DNA of 64,000 nucleotides, taken from Candidatus Rifleibacteriota bacterium. GTDB taxonomy: Bacteria; Muiribacteriota; Ozemobacteria; Ozemobacterales; Ozemobacteraceae. Under the pieces are notes generated by a model. It saw only the letters and a program-made list of their open reading frames with translations, had not been told where the DNA came from and searched no databases. The DNA is taken from assembly GCA_015232575.1 (NCBI GenBank), contig JADFZL010000011.1, positions 167,755 to 231,754 on the forward strand, in the 5' to 3' direction. Of this stretch, positions 18,267 through 27,598 are shown piece after piece (the stretch's first letter is position 1; each line of letters begins with the position of its first letter). A program made the translations under genes and the position numbers.

Positions 18267-19862
18267 TTATCGTATTTTGATTCCGGTGCCTTTATCAAAG
18301 GCGAACATTGGATAGAAAGCCATCTTTTCCAGGTTATTGCCAAGAAGATAAGTTTCACTGAGGTGCCAGAGGTAAATCCATGGGGCTTCATCAGTTACAA
18401 CCCGGTTAATCTTCTGATACGCCTCTGCTCTTTTGATCGGGTCCTGAATTTTGAGAGCGTCACTTATCATTGTATCAACATTTTCATTTTTATACCTTGC
18501 ACGATTTCCGCCAGAGCCCCAGTTCTTCGAATGGAACAACGGGTAGAGGAAGTTTTCGCCGTCAGGATAATCACCATACCAGCTCAGATAGAATGCATCA
18601 GCTTCACCCTTGTTTATTGCATCTTTTAATGCACTCCATTCCATCGGACAAATATTTACGATTACTCCATACCGTTTCAGCTCGCCCTGTACAAGACGTG
18701 TGATTTCAAATGCAGACTGCGATGATTTCTGATAAAGATTAAATTTAAGCGGATTCTTTTTATCGTATCCGGCCTGTTTAAGAAGCTGAATACCTTTCTC
18801 GGGATTAAAATCGTATCCAGACTGCTTATCAGAATAGCCAAGAATGCCTGGTGGAATGCTGCCTCTGGCTATTTTTCCGCGTCCCTTGAATACTGCGTTG
18901 ATAATGGAATCTCTGTTAATGAGATAATTTAGTGCTTTTCTGGTATTTACATCGTTGAATGGAGGTTTTTCGTTGTTCAGTCCGACATAAAAAACATTCA
19001 TCGCCGGAACATCTTTAATTTTTCCGGAATTTTCTGGTTTGCTTTCAAATCTTTCAAAATTTGAAGGATTCAACTGCAGTATGTCAATGTTTCCGCTTTC
19101 AAATTCCATTTCGGCTTTCATGCTTTCTGGAATTATGCGGTATTCAATTATTCCTACCGATGCTTTTGTTCCGTGATAACCGCTGTATGCAGCAAGTTTT
19201 ACGAATGAATCACGCTCTCTTGCAATAATTTGAAAAGGTCCGGTTCCGGAAGGTTTTTCAAAGAAAGAGCTGTCTGAAATTTCATTTGCCGAACCAGACG
19301 GCAGAATATATGCGGCAGGCATTGTGAGCAAACTGAGAAATGGTGCAAAAGGCTCATTCAAAACAATCTGCACGCTGAAATCATCCAATTGCCTGATTCC
19401 TGAAACATCTGAAGCTGTTCTATTGAGCATTTCTGAAGCTCCGAGAACTTTTTCGAACACCCAGGTTCTCGGTGAGCCGGTTGAAGGATCAAGAATTCTA
19501 TTGAAGGAGTAGACTACGTCTTTTGCAGAAAATGGCTGTCCGTTATGGAATCTGACATTCTGTCTCAGGTGAAAAGTGTATACCTTTCCGTCTTCAGAAA
19601 TATCATAGGTCTCAGCTAGATCGGGAACAATTTTCATGTTTTCATCGTAAGTGATGAGAGAATTAAAGATCTTTGCCTGAATTACGCCTTCATTGACATC
19701 CACACCCCTGGCAGGATCAATGTTGGTGGGCTCGCTGGTCAGATAGCCCCGGAACATACTTCCTTCCGGGAATATTGGGGTTTTTTCCGGAATATTGGCA
19801 GCAATTCCAACTACGACGCATCCGAAAAGAATTATCGACAGAGCAAACCATGCACGTTTCAT
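18267..19862 (-). CDS. Extracellular solute-binding protein, family 5 (DppA/OppA-like)
   Basis: 531 aa. The N-terminal hydrophobic segment (AWFALSIILFGCVVVGIAAN) is a signal peptide; Cys15 is not in a good lipobox. Family 5 signatures include SEPTNIDPARGVDVNEGVIQ, LAETYDISEDGKVYTFHLRQ, VRFHNGQPFSAKDVVYSFNR and RKALNYLINRDSIINAVFKG. It captures peptides or a related ligand in the periplasm for the DppB/DppC-like permeases that follow. The missing ATPase genes must be supplied from elsewhere, if the system is active. Confidence 0.88.
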   Translation of the reverse strand: MKRAWFALSIILFGCVVVGIAANIPEKTPIFPEGSMFRGYLTSEPTNIDPARGVDVNEGVIQAKIFNSLITYDENMKIVPDLAETYDISEDGKVYTFHLRQNVRFHNGQPFSAKDVVYSFNRILDPSTGSPRTWVFEKVLGASEMLNRTASDVSGIRQLDDFSVQIVLNEPFAPFLSLLTMPAAYILPSGSANEISDSSFFEKPSGTGPFQIIARERDSFVKLAAYSGYHGTKASVGIIEYRIIPESMKAEMEFESGNIDILQLNPSNFERFESKPENSGKIKDVPAMNVFYVGLNNEKPPFNDVNTRKALNYLINRDSIINAVFKGRGKIARGSIPPGILGYSDKQSGYDFNPEKGIQLLKQAGYDKKNPLKFNLYQKSSQSAFEITRLVQGELKRYGVIVNICPMEWSALKDAINKGEADAFYLSWYGDYPDGENFLYPLFHSKNWGSGGNRARYKNENVDTMISDALKIQDPIKRAEAYQKINRVVTDEAPWIYLWHLSETYLLGNNLEKMAFYPMFAFDKGTGIKIR

Positions 19863-20421
19863 TTTCGCCTCCTGAAGTGTTTAAAAGAAAAGACTCAATT
19901 ACTAATCGACCTTTATTGTCTTCAACTTGATAGAAAAGGAATTTTCGTTGAATCATTTCTATCGACACCCCGGCAAAAATATTTTACTAATTGTGGCAAT
20001 TCTATCATTAATTACCCATCAGAAGTTCATAGCCACATATCCTCAAAGTTAAGGTTTCTTTTGAGATATTATGAGCACACTCACTTTCACTTATTCAAAT
20101 GAGGATAGTACAAAAAATTTGTCAAATCATAATGGAGTGGAAAAAAAGCTTTACCTAATCGGTAAAGTGTTTTACAATTAAGTGAATGAGGATTGTTTTC
20201 AACACGAAAAAGGTTCAGAAAATTTTCCAGGAAACGAGATTATCTAGGACTTTTTCAAAAGAAGTCCTCGCCCTCCCTGAATTTTTTCTTCAACGACCCA
20301 TTTTTTCGAGTCAATGTTTTTTTTGCATCTACTCAATAAATGGTGCAATGGAAAAGTAGAAACGGCTTCCAGCAGATTCAGACAAACTTATATACACCGC
20401 AGTGTTGCAGATTATAATACA
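19863..20421. other. Gap between ABC importer and RiPP operon
   Basis: 559 bp, AT-rich, no plausible gene on either strand. It holds the terminator at 20141-20167 and an imperfect inverted repeat AGGACTT/AAGTCCT near 20248-20271 without a T-run. Probably contains the promoter of the binding-protein gene at its left end, but I see no convincing -35/-10 pair. Confidence 0.5.
20141..20167 (-). terminator. Terminator downstream of the RiPP operon
   Basis: On the minus strand the stem CTTTACC/GGTAAAG with a 5-nt loop (20149-20167) is followed by seven T (complement of A 20141-20147). It lies about 255 bp past the stop of the radical SAM gene, the last gene of the operon. Confidence 0.65.
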
Positions 20422-21594
20422 TTATTCCGGTTCGAAAAGATCAAACGGGCAGATTTTACGTGAAAATATCTTCTCATCGACGAGAAAGGTCTTTTCATTC
20501 TCCGTGATTGTGCTCGCAATGTTAGCGGAAAGTTCGACGATATGTTTCACGAGCGAACAAATGACCGGGTCAGGATCAAAGATATTGCCATTTGCGCCAA
20601 GGTTGTCGTGGTAGCATCCGCCAGCGCAGATATATCTGGCCAAGCAGTTCTGGCACTTTTGATTCGTTTCGAGCATGGATGTCTGAAAACTACCCCGCTC
20701 CAATTCACCCTCAAAAATATTTCCGATTTTTTGTCCAGCAGTTCCGACAAGACGATGACAAGGGTAAACATCTCCCGAACATGAGATTCCGACATAATAC
20801 CTTCCTGCTCCGCAGGGAAAATATCTCTTATCACGATCCATGATCTCATTAGCAAATCTGCACAACTTTCTTCCCCACGTTCCAGTGCCTTTTAATAGTG
20901 TCAGGGTGCTCGTGTCCCGGGCACGAATGCATTTTACGATTTCTTCAGCTTCTGTTTCAGCTTTTTTTCTGAGCCAACTCATGTCATCACGCAAACAATG
21001 TGTCTGAGGGTTCAATGAGAAAAGAGACCTCGCAGCAGGTGTAATATAAACTGTCCTGAAGCCAATCGACTGCAAAGACCGTTCGACAAGAGAAGGGTCA
21101 GAATCTCTGAGTAAAGTCGCACGACAGGAGGTTCCCGGAATAGCTTTTAATAATTTCCTGAGCTGAACCAACGTAACATCATAACTTCCTTCCCCATTCC
21201 TGAGGGGGCGCTGCCTGTCCTGTATTTCTTTGGGTCCGTCAAAACTCACGGTGGGATAAATGCGGTTGTCCTGCAAAAAAGCAATTTTTTCGTCATCAAG
21301 AAGTGAACCGTTGGTTGTGATGCTAAAATCAATCTCCTTGCCAAACTCTTCTCCCCGTTTTCGAGCATAAGGCACAATGGACTTCATGAGAGGAAATTCG
21401 AGAAAAGGTTCGCCGCCAAAGAAAACGATTCCCACTTTTTTTTCACTTTTGGATTGGAGCATAAGCCAATCTACAGCCCGAAATGCAGTATCCTGTGACA
21501 ATCGGCCGCCCGAACCAAAGGAGCCACTCTCGCCTCCATAGCAGTAGATGCACTTCTGATTACACTCCTGGGTGACAAAGAGTGCAATCTTCAT
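20422..21594 (-). CDS. Radical SAM/SPASM peptide maturase
   Basis: 390 aa from the ATG at 21594, chosen because GGAG lies 7 nt upstream and the radical SAM domain begins at once (MKIALFVTQECNQKCIYCYG); an in-frame upstream ATG at 21645 is less likely. CX3CX2C (Cys11, 15, 18) binds the SAM-cleaving 4Fe-4S cluster; VGIVFFGGEPFLEF is the GGE motif. The C-terminal SPASM domain shows CGAGRYYVGISCSGDVYPCH and CQNCLARYICAGGCYHDN, which would bind auxiliary clusters, the layout seen in thioether-forming maturases such as QhpD and SCIFF-type enzymes. It is the only modifying enzyme in the operon and sits directly after the precursor gene, so it most likely crosslinks core cysteines. Confidence 0.9.
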   Translation of the reverse strand: MKIALFVTQECNQKCIYCYGGESGSFGSGGRLSQDTAFRAVDWLMLQSKSEKKVGIVFFGGEPFLEFPLMKSIVPYARKRGEEFGKEIDFSITTNGSLLDDEKIAFLQDNRIYPTVSFDGPKEIQDRQRPLRNGEGSYDVTLVQLRKLLKAIPGTSCRATLLRDSDPSLVERSLQSIGFRTVYITPAARSLFSLNPQTHCLRDDMSWLRKKAETEAEEIVKCIRARDTSTLTLLKGTGTWGRKLCRFANEIMDRDKRYFPCGAGRYYVGISCSGDVYPCHRLVGTAGQKIGNIFEGELERGSFQTSMLETNQKCQNCLARYICAGGCYHDNLGANGNIFDPDPVICSLVKHIVELSANIASTITENEKTFLVDEKIFSRKICPFDLFEPE

Positions 21595-21646
21595 TATAGT
21601 CTCCGGCTTTCGAAAAAGAGACATGCTCATTGCGAAACTGTCCAAT

Positions 21647-21738
21647 TAAAAAAAATTGAGCTCATCGAGCTACTTTCCAAAAAAACAACCCTGGAAACAC
21701 TACCGTGAGCAAAAACTGATGAAAGCAGCGTTCCCAGG
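21647..21738 (-). terminator. Terminators between precursor and maturase genes
   Basis: Two candidates in series on the minus strand. First, CCTGGGAAC/GTTTCCAGG (stem 8/9, long loop, 21690-21738) followed by GTTGTTTTTTT. Second, AGCTC-gat-GAGCT (21659-21671) followed by CAATTTTTTTT. They begin about 30 bp after the precursor stop. Such a partial terminator would make precursor mRNA more abundant than maturase mRNA. Confidence 0.5.
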
Positions 21739-21768
21739 ATCAGATTAATACCGAAGAATGACCGCAGT

Positions 21769-22077
21769 TCAGCAGACACACTCGCCTTCGGATCCACTAC
21801 TATCGCACTTAAAGCCTGAGGTGCCTGAACCGGTCAAGCTCTTCATGCCGATGGAAAAGAACTTATTATTCGCTGCAGTCCCGCCGACAACGCCATCAAG
21901 CTGAGAATCCGACAATTCAGACACTACAGTATCGAACTCATGCTTCGAAAATTTGTAGCCGTCGGCCTTAACAATCTGGCTGCGCTGTTCCCATGATTTT
22001 GCCTCAGCAATCTTCTGGGCAAACTTGTCATCCGTCCTCATCTTTTCGACAAAGTCTTTAGCTGATTTAATCGACAT
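21769..22077 (-). CDS. Nif11-like leader RiPP precursor peptide
   Basis: 102 aa with an excellent ribosome site (AAGGAG, 7 nt before the ATG). Residues 1-66 form a Nif11-type leader: an N-terminal helix SAKDFVEKMRTDDKFAQKIA, a second helix, then ELSDSQLDGVVGG with the double-glycine cleavage site at 65-66 (DSQLDGVVGG is the classic NHLP ending). The predicted 36-residue core starts TAANNKFFSIGMKSLTG and ends in a Ser/Gly-rich tail with three cysteines, Cys91, Cys100 and Cys102 (pattern CX8CXC at the very C-terminus). The leader should guide the adjacent radical SAM enzyme, and cleavage should be by the C39 peptidase encoded upstream. The product is unknown; the core matches no RiPP I know. 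Confidence 0.9.
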   Translation of the reverse strand: MSIKSAKDFVEKMRTDDKFAQKIAEAKSWEQRSQIVKADGYKFSKHEFDTVVSELSDSQLDGVVGGTAANNKFFSIGMKSLTGSGTSGFKCDSSGSEGECVC

Positions 22078-22114
22078 GATACTCTCCTTAAATTTGAATC
22101 AGGTGTATTTTCAC

Positions 22115-22142
22115 TTTATCTGATGGTATACGATTCTGTCAA
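22115..22142 (-). promoter_or_regulatory. Promoter for the precursor gene
   Basis: On the minus strand a perfect TTGACA (complement of 22137-22142), a 16-bp spacer and GATAAA (complement of 22115-22120, 4/6 to TATAAT). It would start transcription about 30 bp before the precursor ATG, giving the peptide its own promoter inside the operon. Confidence 0.5.
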
Positions 22143-22231
22143 GAAAAAAAAACAGAAATAGAACTAGAAGGAAAAAGGCTCTATTCCATATTGAAACGCA
22201 TGTCTCCCAAGGACACAAAAACTTAAATAAT

Positions 22232-22320
22232 GGGTCAAATTTGTGTGTTAACTTTGTGTCTGATAAAGCGAGATTTCTCCCTTCGGTCGAAATGACATAG
22301 TAGAAATTCTGGAGCTTAAA
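22232..22320. repeat. Partial copy of repeat family A
   Basis: Only the right half remains (GATTTCTCCCTTCGGTCGAAATGAC, 22272-22296). It is flanked by the extended family context: a left flank CAAATTTGTGTGTTAACTTT like that at 59630-59650, and a right flank with TTCTG.AGCTTAA like that at 59735-59748. The left half of the palindrome has been deleted. It lies between the second ABC gene and the precursor gene. Confidence 0.65.
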
Positions 22321-22346
22321 TGACTCCTTTATTAAGGTTTGCTGTA

Positions 22347-25322
22347 TTAAGCCATCTGGCGTCGGGCAAGTTCGGCGAAGACACCGTTTCTGCCCATGAG
22401 TTCTTCAAACGTTCCAGATTCGACGACGCTACCTGCCTGCAAAACGATGATTCGATCTGCATGCTGTATGGTACTCAGCCGATGGGCGATAACCACTCGT
22501 GTTGCATTCAATCGATCAAGACTTTCTGATACGATTGCCTGGGTACTATTGTCGAGCGCACTGGTGGCTTCATCAAAAAAGATGATCCGCGGTTTCTTGA
22601 TCATTGCACGGGCGATGAGCAAGCGCTGACGCTGTCCTCCGGAAAGAGTCACCCCACCATCGCCAATGACAGTATGCATCTGCATCGGCATCGCTTCGAT
22701 GTCAGCGGCAAATCCAGCGGCTCGCGCTGCTTCCCATGCATCATTAAGCGTATACTGGCCATTTCCCGCAATCAATTGGAACATTGATCCGGCCGACAAA
22801 CGACCTGACTGGAGCACCACACCGATTTGTCGTCGGATCGCGCGCACGTCAAGATCGGCAAGATTTCGGCCATCATAAAGAACCCCGCCGCCCTCGGGCT
22901 TTTCGAACCCGAGAAGCAATCTCAAGAGTGTTGATTTTCCAGAACCGGAAGGTCCGACAAGAGCCACAAATTCACCAGGCAGTATGTGAAACGACAGGTC
23001 ATCTAAAACTCGCTTGCCATCTAAATGATAACGGAATGAGACGTGGGAGATGTGAATCAGTCCACTAAGTTCTCCCGGATCTCCCTTCTGTTCAGTCACT
23101 TCAGGGATGGCGGTAAGAATCGGCCGCATTCGCTCAATCTCAGGAACGATGCGCAAAATGGACAAAATATTGCCCCCAAGAGCGACCATCGCCGAAATGA
23201 AAACCGAGGCGGAAACATTGAATGCAAGGAATTGTCCGAGGCTGAGAACAGGCACGCTTAGACCATCCGATGCTGCAGACTGTGCTTTCTGCAATTGATC
23301 GAATGCCGCGAAGAAAATTACACAATTTCCAAAAAGTGGGAAACCGGATTCGAAGGTTCCGAGGACATTTTTCCAGGTACCAGCTTTGAATTCGACACGT
23401 TTTTTTCGGCTGAAGATTTCAGACCACAATCGAAAGGCACGAGACTCTGCGCCTGCAACTTTCAGTTTCGCAATGCCCATGATCAACTGCAAAATAAAGC
23501 TGCTTTGTCTTGCCTGAAGATTGCTTTGCTCCCACAAATAACTGCGAACAACAATCCCTCCTCCGACAAAAACCATCGTGCCAATGAGACTTATTCCCAA
23601 TGCCCAAACGCACAGTCGGGAATTGTAATTAAGCATCATTCCAAAGTTGCACACGAGAGCAATACATTGAAAGAGGCTGTCCAGGGCAACCGAGCCAATC
23701 TGACGGCGGATTTCATTGATGCTGACGGCACGACTGCACAGATCTCCCGTGGAAAACTGGCGAAAGAATTCTGTCGGCAACCGCAGAATTCGATCAAGAA
23801 TACCTGCTTGAATAGAAGCATTCATTCGTGTCTCTGAGCGCAAGATCGGAAAAACTCGTGCATAATTCCAGATCGTCGAGACTACGGTTGCTACCACAAG
23901 TGCAAGAATACATTCCCCGAGAAGGTTTGTGTTACTTTCCGGAATAGCGCGGTCGAACAGTATTCCCGTAATGAGCGGAATACTAAGCGATAAGATCATT
24001 GCCAGAAAGCTCAGAGAAATTAACTGAAAAAAATCAATAAAGCTTCCACGAAGCCCGAAAATCATGACATCAAGAAGCGATAGAGCACGGTCTGCAAGAG
24101 GACGATAGAATACGTAACCAAACGGGTTGAGCTGAGAAGCTATTGAATCATTTACAACAAGCGAGATTTCGGGACTATTGGGAGAAACCAACCGATATCC
24201 TCCGCTCCCGGGAAGAAGTGCAACAGGCTCTTTGGATGCTTCATAACAAGCAAGCATCGGCCCACATTCCTGCTTCCACCATTCACCGGAAAGTAAAACC
24301 CGACGATATCTCACTCTGGCTTGCGAGGTGATTTCCGATAGTCGGCCGGTGTTGAAGATTCGACCTGTTGAGACAGGCCTAATTCGAGGCAATGGAAATC
24401 CCACGGCACCTCCGATCAAGCGAATGGCGGCCAACATCGGATCTTCGGCATCGGTCGTCGAGAAAGATGGCATTTCCTCGGCTACGGGTATCTGCACCAA
24501 ACTCTTGCGAGCCTCTGCTTCGCTCTTGTTAGACTCACGCTCCCGCTGTCTTCGTCGTTCATTGGCTCGCGAACGGTCTTTTAACGCCAGATGCCTGACT
24601 GTTATAAGAGTCGCTCTAAAAAAGCTATCCAGGGATACTTCAAGTTCATCAACACTCAACCGTTCATCAGGAAGCATTACTTCCAAATGGCCGGAACCAT
24701 CGGAATCAATCCAACCCCTGGAAGAGAGGGGAAACAAATGATCAGGATCTATCGGAAGTGGGATTACTCCGAGCCAGCACAGGTTACCAGCTCGAATTCG
24801 GCACCAGCGGATCGTTTGGGACCTTGCAGTTTGCGACTCTGTTGGTTCCCACGTTTTTCCAGGTTCGATCAGAAATGATGAACGCGGGGGAACATTTGGC
24901 AACAACCCTTCGGTCAGGCGATCGATCCATTCCGCCAGCCATTCTTTCAGAAGTTCGGAATCGGCTTCCGTGGAAGGGCCTGCATCAATGAGATGCTTGA
25001 GCAGAAAACGCCTTGATACGACAATCAGGTTCGTATTTAGGCTTCCCACCGCGATGATTCTGTATTCATCAGCAATTGGTTTCTCTGGAAAACCAAAGAG
25101 ACACCCACCTTCCTCAAACCTTGCAAGATGCCTGCGACGACTGGTTATTCCAGAAGAATTCACTTGAACCGAGAAAAGATCAACGTGACCAGATTCCAGA
25201 ATCCATACCCGATCCTGGCCGTTCAAAAAAAACGGGCGATTGCCTTCGACGGTTTCCCTGCTCCAATATGAGGGCGAGAGAGCCATCAAGGTTTGGATAT
25301 ATTTCAATCTCTGAAGATTCAT
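22347..25322 (-). CDS. NHLM-type peptide export ABC transporter with N-terminal cNMP-like domain
   Basis: 991 aa. The first ~170 residues include a beta-roll resembling a cyclic-nucleotide-binding fold (RVWILESGHVDLFSVQV ... ARFEEGGCLFGFP). After a linker, transmembrane helices at about 420-700 are followed by an ABC ATPase: Walker A LVGPSGSGKSTLLRLLLG, signature TLSGGQRQRLLIARAM, Walker B IIFFDEATSALD and the switch His in VVIAHRLST. It lacks a C39 peptidase domain. This architecture is that of the second ABC protein in NHLM bacteriocin systems. Its ATG overlaps the stop of the peptidase-ABC gene by 4 nt, so the two are made together and may form a heteromeric exporter. GC content is visibly higher than in flanking genes. 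Confidence 0.85.
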   Translation of the reverse strand: MNLQRLKYIQTLMALSPSYWSRETVEGNRPFFLNGQDRVWILESGHVDLFSVQVNSSGITSRRRHLARFEEGGCLFGFPEKPIADEYRIIAVGSLNTNLIVVSRRFLLKHLIDAGPSTEADSELLKEWLAEWIDRLTEGLLPNVPPRSSFLIEPGKTWEPTESQTARSQTIRWCRIRAGNLCWLGVIPLPIDPDHLFPLSSRGWIDSDGSGHLEVMLPDERLSVDELEVSLDSFFRATLITVRHLALKDRSRANERRRQRERESNKSEAEARKSLVQIPVAEEMPSFSTTDAEDPMLAAIRLIGGAVGFPLPRIRPVSTGRIFNTGRLSEITSQARVRYRRVLLSGEWWKQECGPMLACYEASKEPVALLPGSGGYRLVSPNSPEISLVVNDSIASQLNPFGYVFYRPLADRALSLLDVMIFGLRGSFIDFFQLISLSFLAMILSLSIPLITGILFDRAIPESNTNLLGECILALVVATVVSTIWNYARVFPILRSETRMNASIQAGILDRILRLPTEFFRQFSTGDLCSRAVSINEIRRQIGSVALDSLFQCIALVCNFGMMLNYNSRLCVWALGISLIGTMVFVGGGIVVRSYLWEQSNLQARQSSFILQLIMGIAKLKVAGAESRAFRLWSEIFSRKKRVEFKAGTWKNVLGTFESGFPLFGNCVIFFAAFDQLQKAQSAASDGLSVPVLSLGQFLAFNVSASVFISAMVALGGNILSILRIVPEIERMRPILTAIPEVTEQKGDPGELSGLIHISHVSFRYHLDGKRVLDDLSFHILPGEFVALVGPSGSGKSTLLRLLLGFEKPEGGGVLYDGRNLADLDVRAIRRQIGVVLQSGRLSAGSMFQLIAGNGQYTLNDAWEAARAAGFAADIEAMPMQMHTVIGDGGVTLSGGQRQRLLIARAMIKKPRIIFFDEATSALDNSTQAIVSESLDRLNATRVVIAHRLSTIQHADRIIVLQAGSVVESGTFEELMGRNGVFAELARRQMA

Positions 25323-27583
25323 TCCTCGACCTTTATCAAATCCGCGTAATGTCCTTCCTGGGACTTCAATTCATCATGTGAGCCGCGCTGCACGATCTTC
25401 CCGTGTTCCAAAACGATGATCTCATCACAATCCCTGATCGTGCTGAGGCGATGGGCAACAATCAGACAGGTGCACCCGCGTCGCCGAAGATTGTCGTCAA
25501 CCAATTTTTCGGTGACCGGATCAAGAGCGCTGGTTGCCTCGTCGAGAACAAGAACTGCCGGATTTCCAGTAAGGGCACGAGCGATTTCAAGCCGCTGACG
25601 TTGACCACCACTGAAGTTGGTGCCACCTTCATTTGAGGCGCTGTCATACCCTCCCGGACGTGCCATGATGTCCTCATGGATTTCGGCATCACGAGCAGCG
25701 CGAATCACGTCGAACTCCGAGAGGGTCGTGTCCCACAAGGTGAGGTTGTCACGAATTGTGCTTTGGAACAGGAAAATGTCCTGGTCAACAAAAGCAAATC
25801 CGCCTGTCAGATCGAAACGAGAGATGGTGTTACGCGGACGACCGTCAAACAAAATCTCTCCTGACCACGGCTGATAAAGCCCACAGACCAATTTTGCAAT
25901 CGTTGACTTTCCGGAACCGGAGCCTCCAACCAGAGCGACACGTTTTCCTGGGGAGAGAGTCAGGTTGAATCCCTCGATAAAGGGCGGATCAAGTGGATTG
26001 TAGCCGAACGAAAGATCACGTATATCGAGATTGCCCTGTAATGGACAGGCTTCCGCCCCATCACAATTTACGGAAGTGCTTCTGACATCAGCTAAGGCAG
26101 CATTGGAACTATCGGACTGTCGTGCATATTCTGTCGGTTGAATCAGAACATCATCCAAGCGGGTGAGACCGGTTTTCACTTCCTGGAATTTATCTATCAG
26201 CCCTATAAGCTCTCCGAATGGCGCCATGATCGAAGCAGCCAGAGACTGAAATGCGACCAGCATTCCGGGAGTAAGACGCCCATTCATTACCTCAATGCCT
26301 CCAACACAGAGAATCACTGCTGTGGTAAACGAATTGATGAGTCCTGTCGGGATCATCAACAAGGAGTTGAGCTGGAGTGTTTCCTGAAGTCCTCCCAGGA
26401 CACGGGTCAGTGTTCCCGCCCATCGTCCGAAGAATTCGTCTTCTGCACCTCCGGCTTTGATAGTCTCAATGCTCATCAGACCTCCGGTAGTAATCCCTGA
26501 TAACGTACCCATTTCCCGTGACAATCGTTGCATATTGTCGTCACGAGACCTCGAAGCGCCATTCATTATGATAACATTCATCATCAGCAAGGCCAGTACA
26601 CATATAGTCAACGGGATGTCATAGAAAAACATCATTCCGACAAAAAGGAAGAGCATCGCAAGATTGAGCAGGCTTGTGGCAAGCTCGCCTGACATGAGAA
26701 CCGCGATCTGATCGTTTATTTGAATGCGATTTGCAATTTCTCCCGCATAGCGTTGTGAGAAAAAAGCCAGCGGCAAACGCAATACGTGATTGAGAAAACG
26801 TCCACTCATTGAGAGGCTCAATCGCACATTAAGATTCAGAAGAGTCATCTGTTGAATCGAAGTAACCAGTCCTCGAAACAGCATCGTGACAAGCATGCCG
26901 AGGAGAAGAGGTTGTATCCATTCGGCCTTGCCGTCGATCAAAATGTCATCGACGAAAATGCGTGAGAATATTGGAATGATAATGCCAGGAAAGGCCAGAC
27001 AGATCGTAACCAGACCAACGAAAGAGAGTGAAAGCGCGAGTCCATTGAGACGCCTCGAAAGGGCTCTCCTCGCGCTCGGTGGAGAACCACTCGGTTTGAA
27101 ATCAGGTCCCGGTTCAATTACCAAAACAACTCCGGTGAATGACTGTTCAAAAACCTCAGCAGTTACACACCTTGGTCCAGAGGCAGGATCATTGATATAG
27201 ACATGGCTTCTTGAAAACCCCTCGACTACCACGAAGTGATTAAAATTCCAGAAAACTATAACCGGCATCCGGAATTCGAGTATCGATTCTGGAGTCTTGT
27301 TGAAGCCTTTCCCGACAAAGCCGTAATTTCGAGCGGCTTTGAGAATGTTTGATGCTTTGGTTCCATCGCGAGAAACGCCCGTGTCAACTCGCAAGGTTTC
27401 AAGTGGGACATATCGCCGGTAATATCCCATGACCATCGCGAGGGACGCCGCGCCGCATTCCACTGCCTCCATCTGCAAAACAGTCGGAGTGTGCACACGA
27501 CGCATTCCCGGTGGTCGCTGAAAATATCGCAAAAAAGCCTTGATGCGACTGGGTGGATTTTCGATTTCAGTATCTGTCGTCAT
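25319..27583 (-). CDS. C39-peptidase ABC exporter (NHLM-type, double-glycine leader protease)
   Basis: 754 aa. The N-terminal C39 peptidase domain shows the catalytic triad: Cys43 in LQMEAVECGAASLAMVMGYY, His117 in FNHFVVVEG and Asp132 in INDPASGP, with Gln37 for the oxyanion hole. Six membrane helices span about 175-450. The ATPase has Walker A LVGGSGSGKSTIAKLVCG, signature NFSGGQRQRLEIARAL, Walker B VLVLDEATSALD and H-loop IVAHRLST. It should cut the Nif11-type leader after GG and export the core. It lies 15 bp after the HlyD-like gene and overlaps the second ABC gene. Confidence 0.92.
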   Translation of the reverse strand: MTTDTEIENPPSRIKAFLRYFQRPPGMRRVHTPTVLQMEAVECGAASLAMVMGYYRRYVPLETLRVDTGVSRDGTKASNILKAARNYGFVGKGFNKTPESILEFRMPVIVFWNFNHFVVVEGFSRSHVYINDPASGPRCVTAEVFEQSFTGVVLVIEPGPDFKPSGSPPSARRALSRRLNGLALSLSFVGLVTICLAFPGIIIPIFSRIFVDDILIDGKAEWIQPLLLGMLVTMLFRGLVTSIQQMTLLNLNVRLSLSMSGRFLNHVLRLPLAFFSQRYAGEIANRIQINDQIAVLMSGELATSLLNLAMLFLFVGMMFFYDIPLTICVLALLMMNVIIMNGASRSRDDNMQRLSREMGTLSGITTGGLMSIETIKAGGAEDEFFGRWAGTLTRVLGGLQETLQLNSLLMIPTGLINSFTTAVILCVGGIEVMNGRLTPGMLVAFQSLAASIMAPFGELIGLIDKFQEVKTGLTRLDDVLIQPTEYARQSDSSNAALADVRSTSVNCDGAEACPLQGNLDIRDLSFGYNPLDPPFIEGFNLTLSPGKRVALVGGSGSGKSTIAKLVCGLYQPWSGEILFDGRPRNTISRFDLTGGFAFVDQDIFLFQSTIRDNLTLWDTTLSEFDVIRAARDAEIHEDIMARPGGYDSASNEGGTNFSGGQRQRLEIARALTGNPAVLVLDEATSALDPVTEKLVDDNLRRRGCTCLIVAHRLSTIRDCDEIIVLEHGKIVQRGSHDELKSQEGHYADLIKVEE

Positions 27584-27598
27584 GATGGAATGGCCAAT

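Noticed and set aside
20248..20271. AGGACTT/AAGTCCT hairpin as a terminator
   Set aside because: No T-run on either side, and a better terminator is nearby at 20141-20167.
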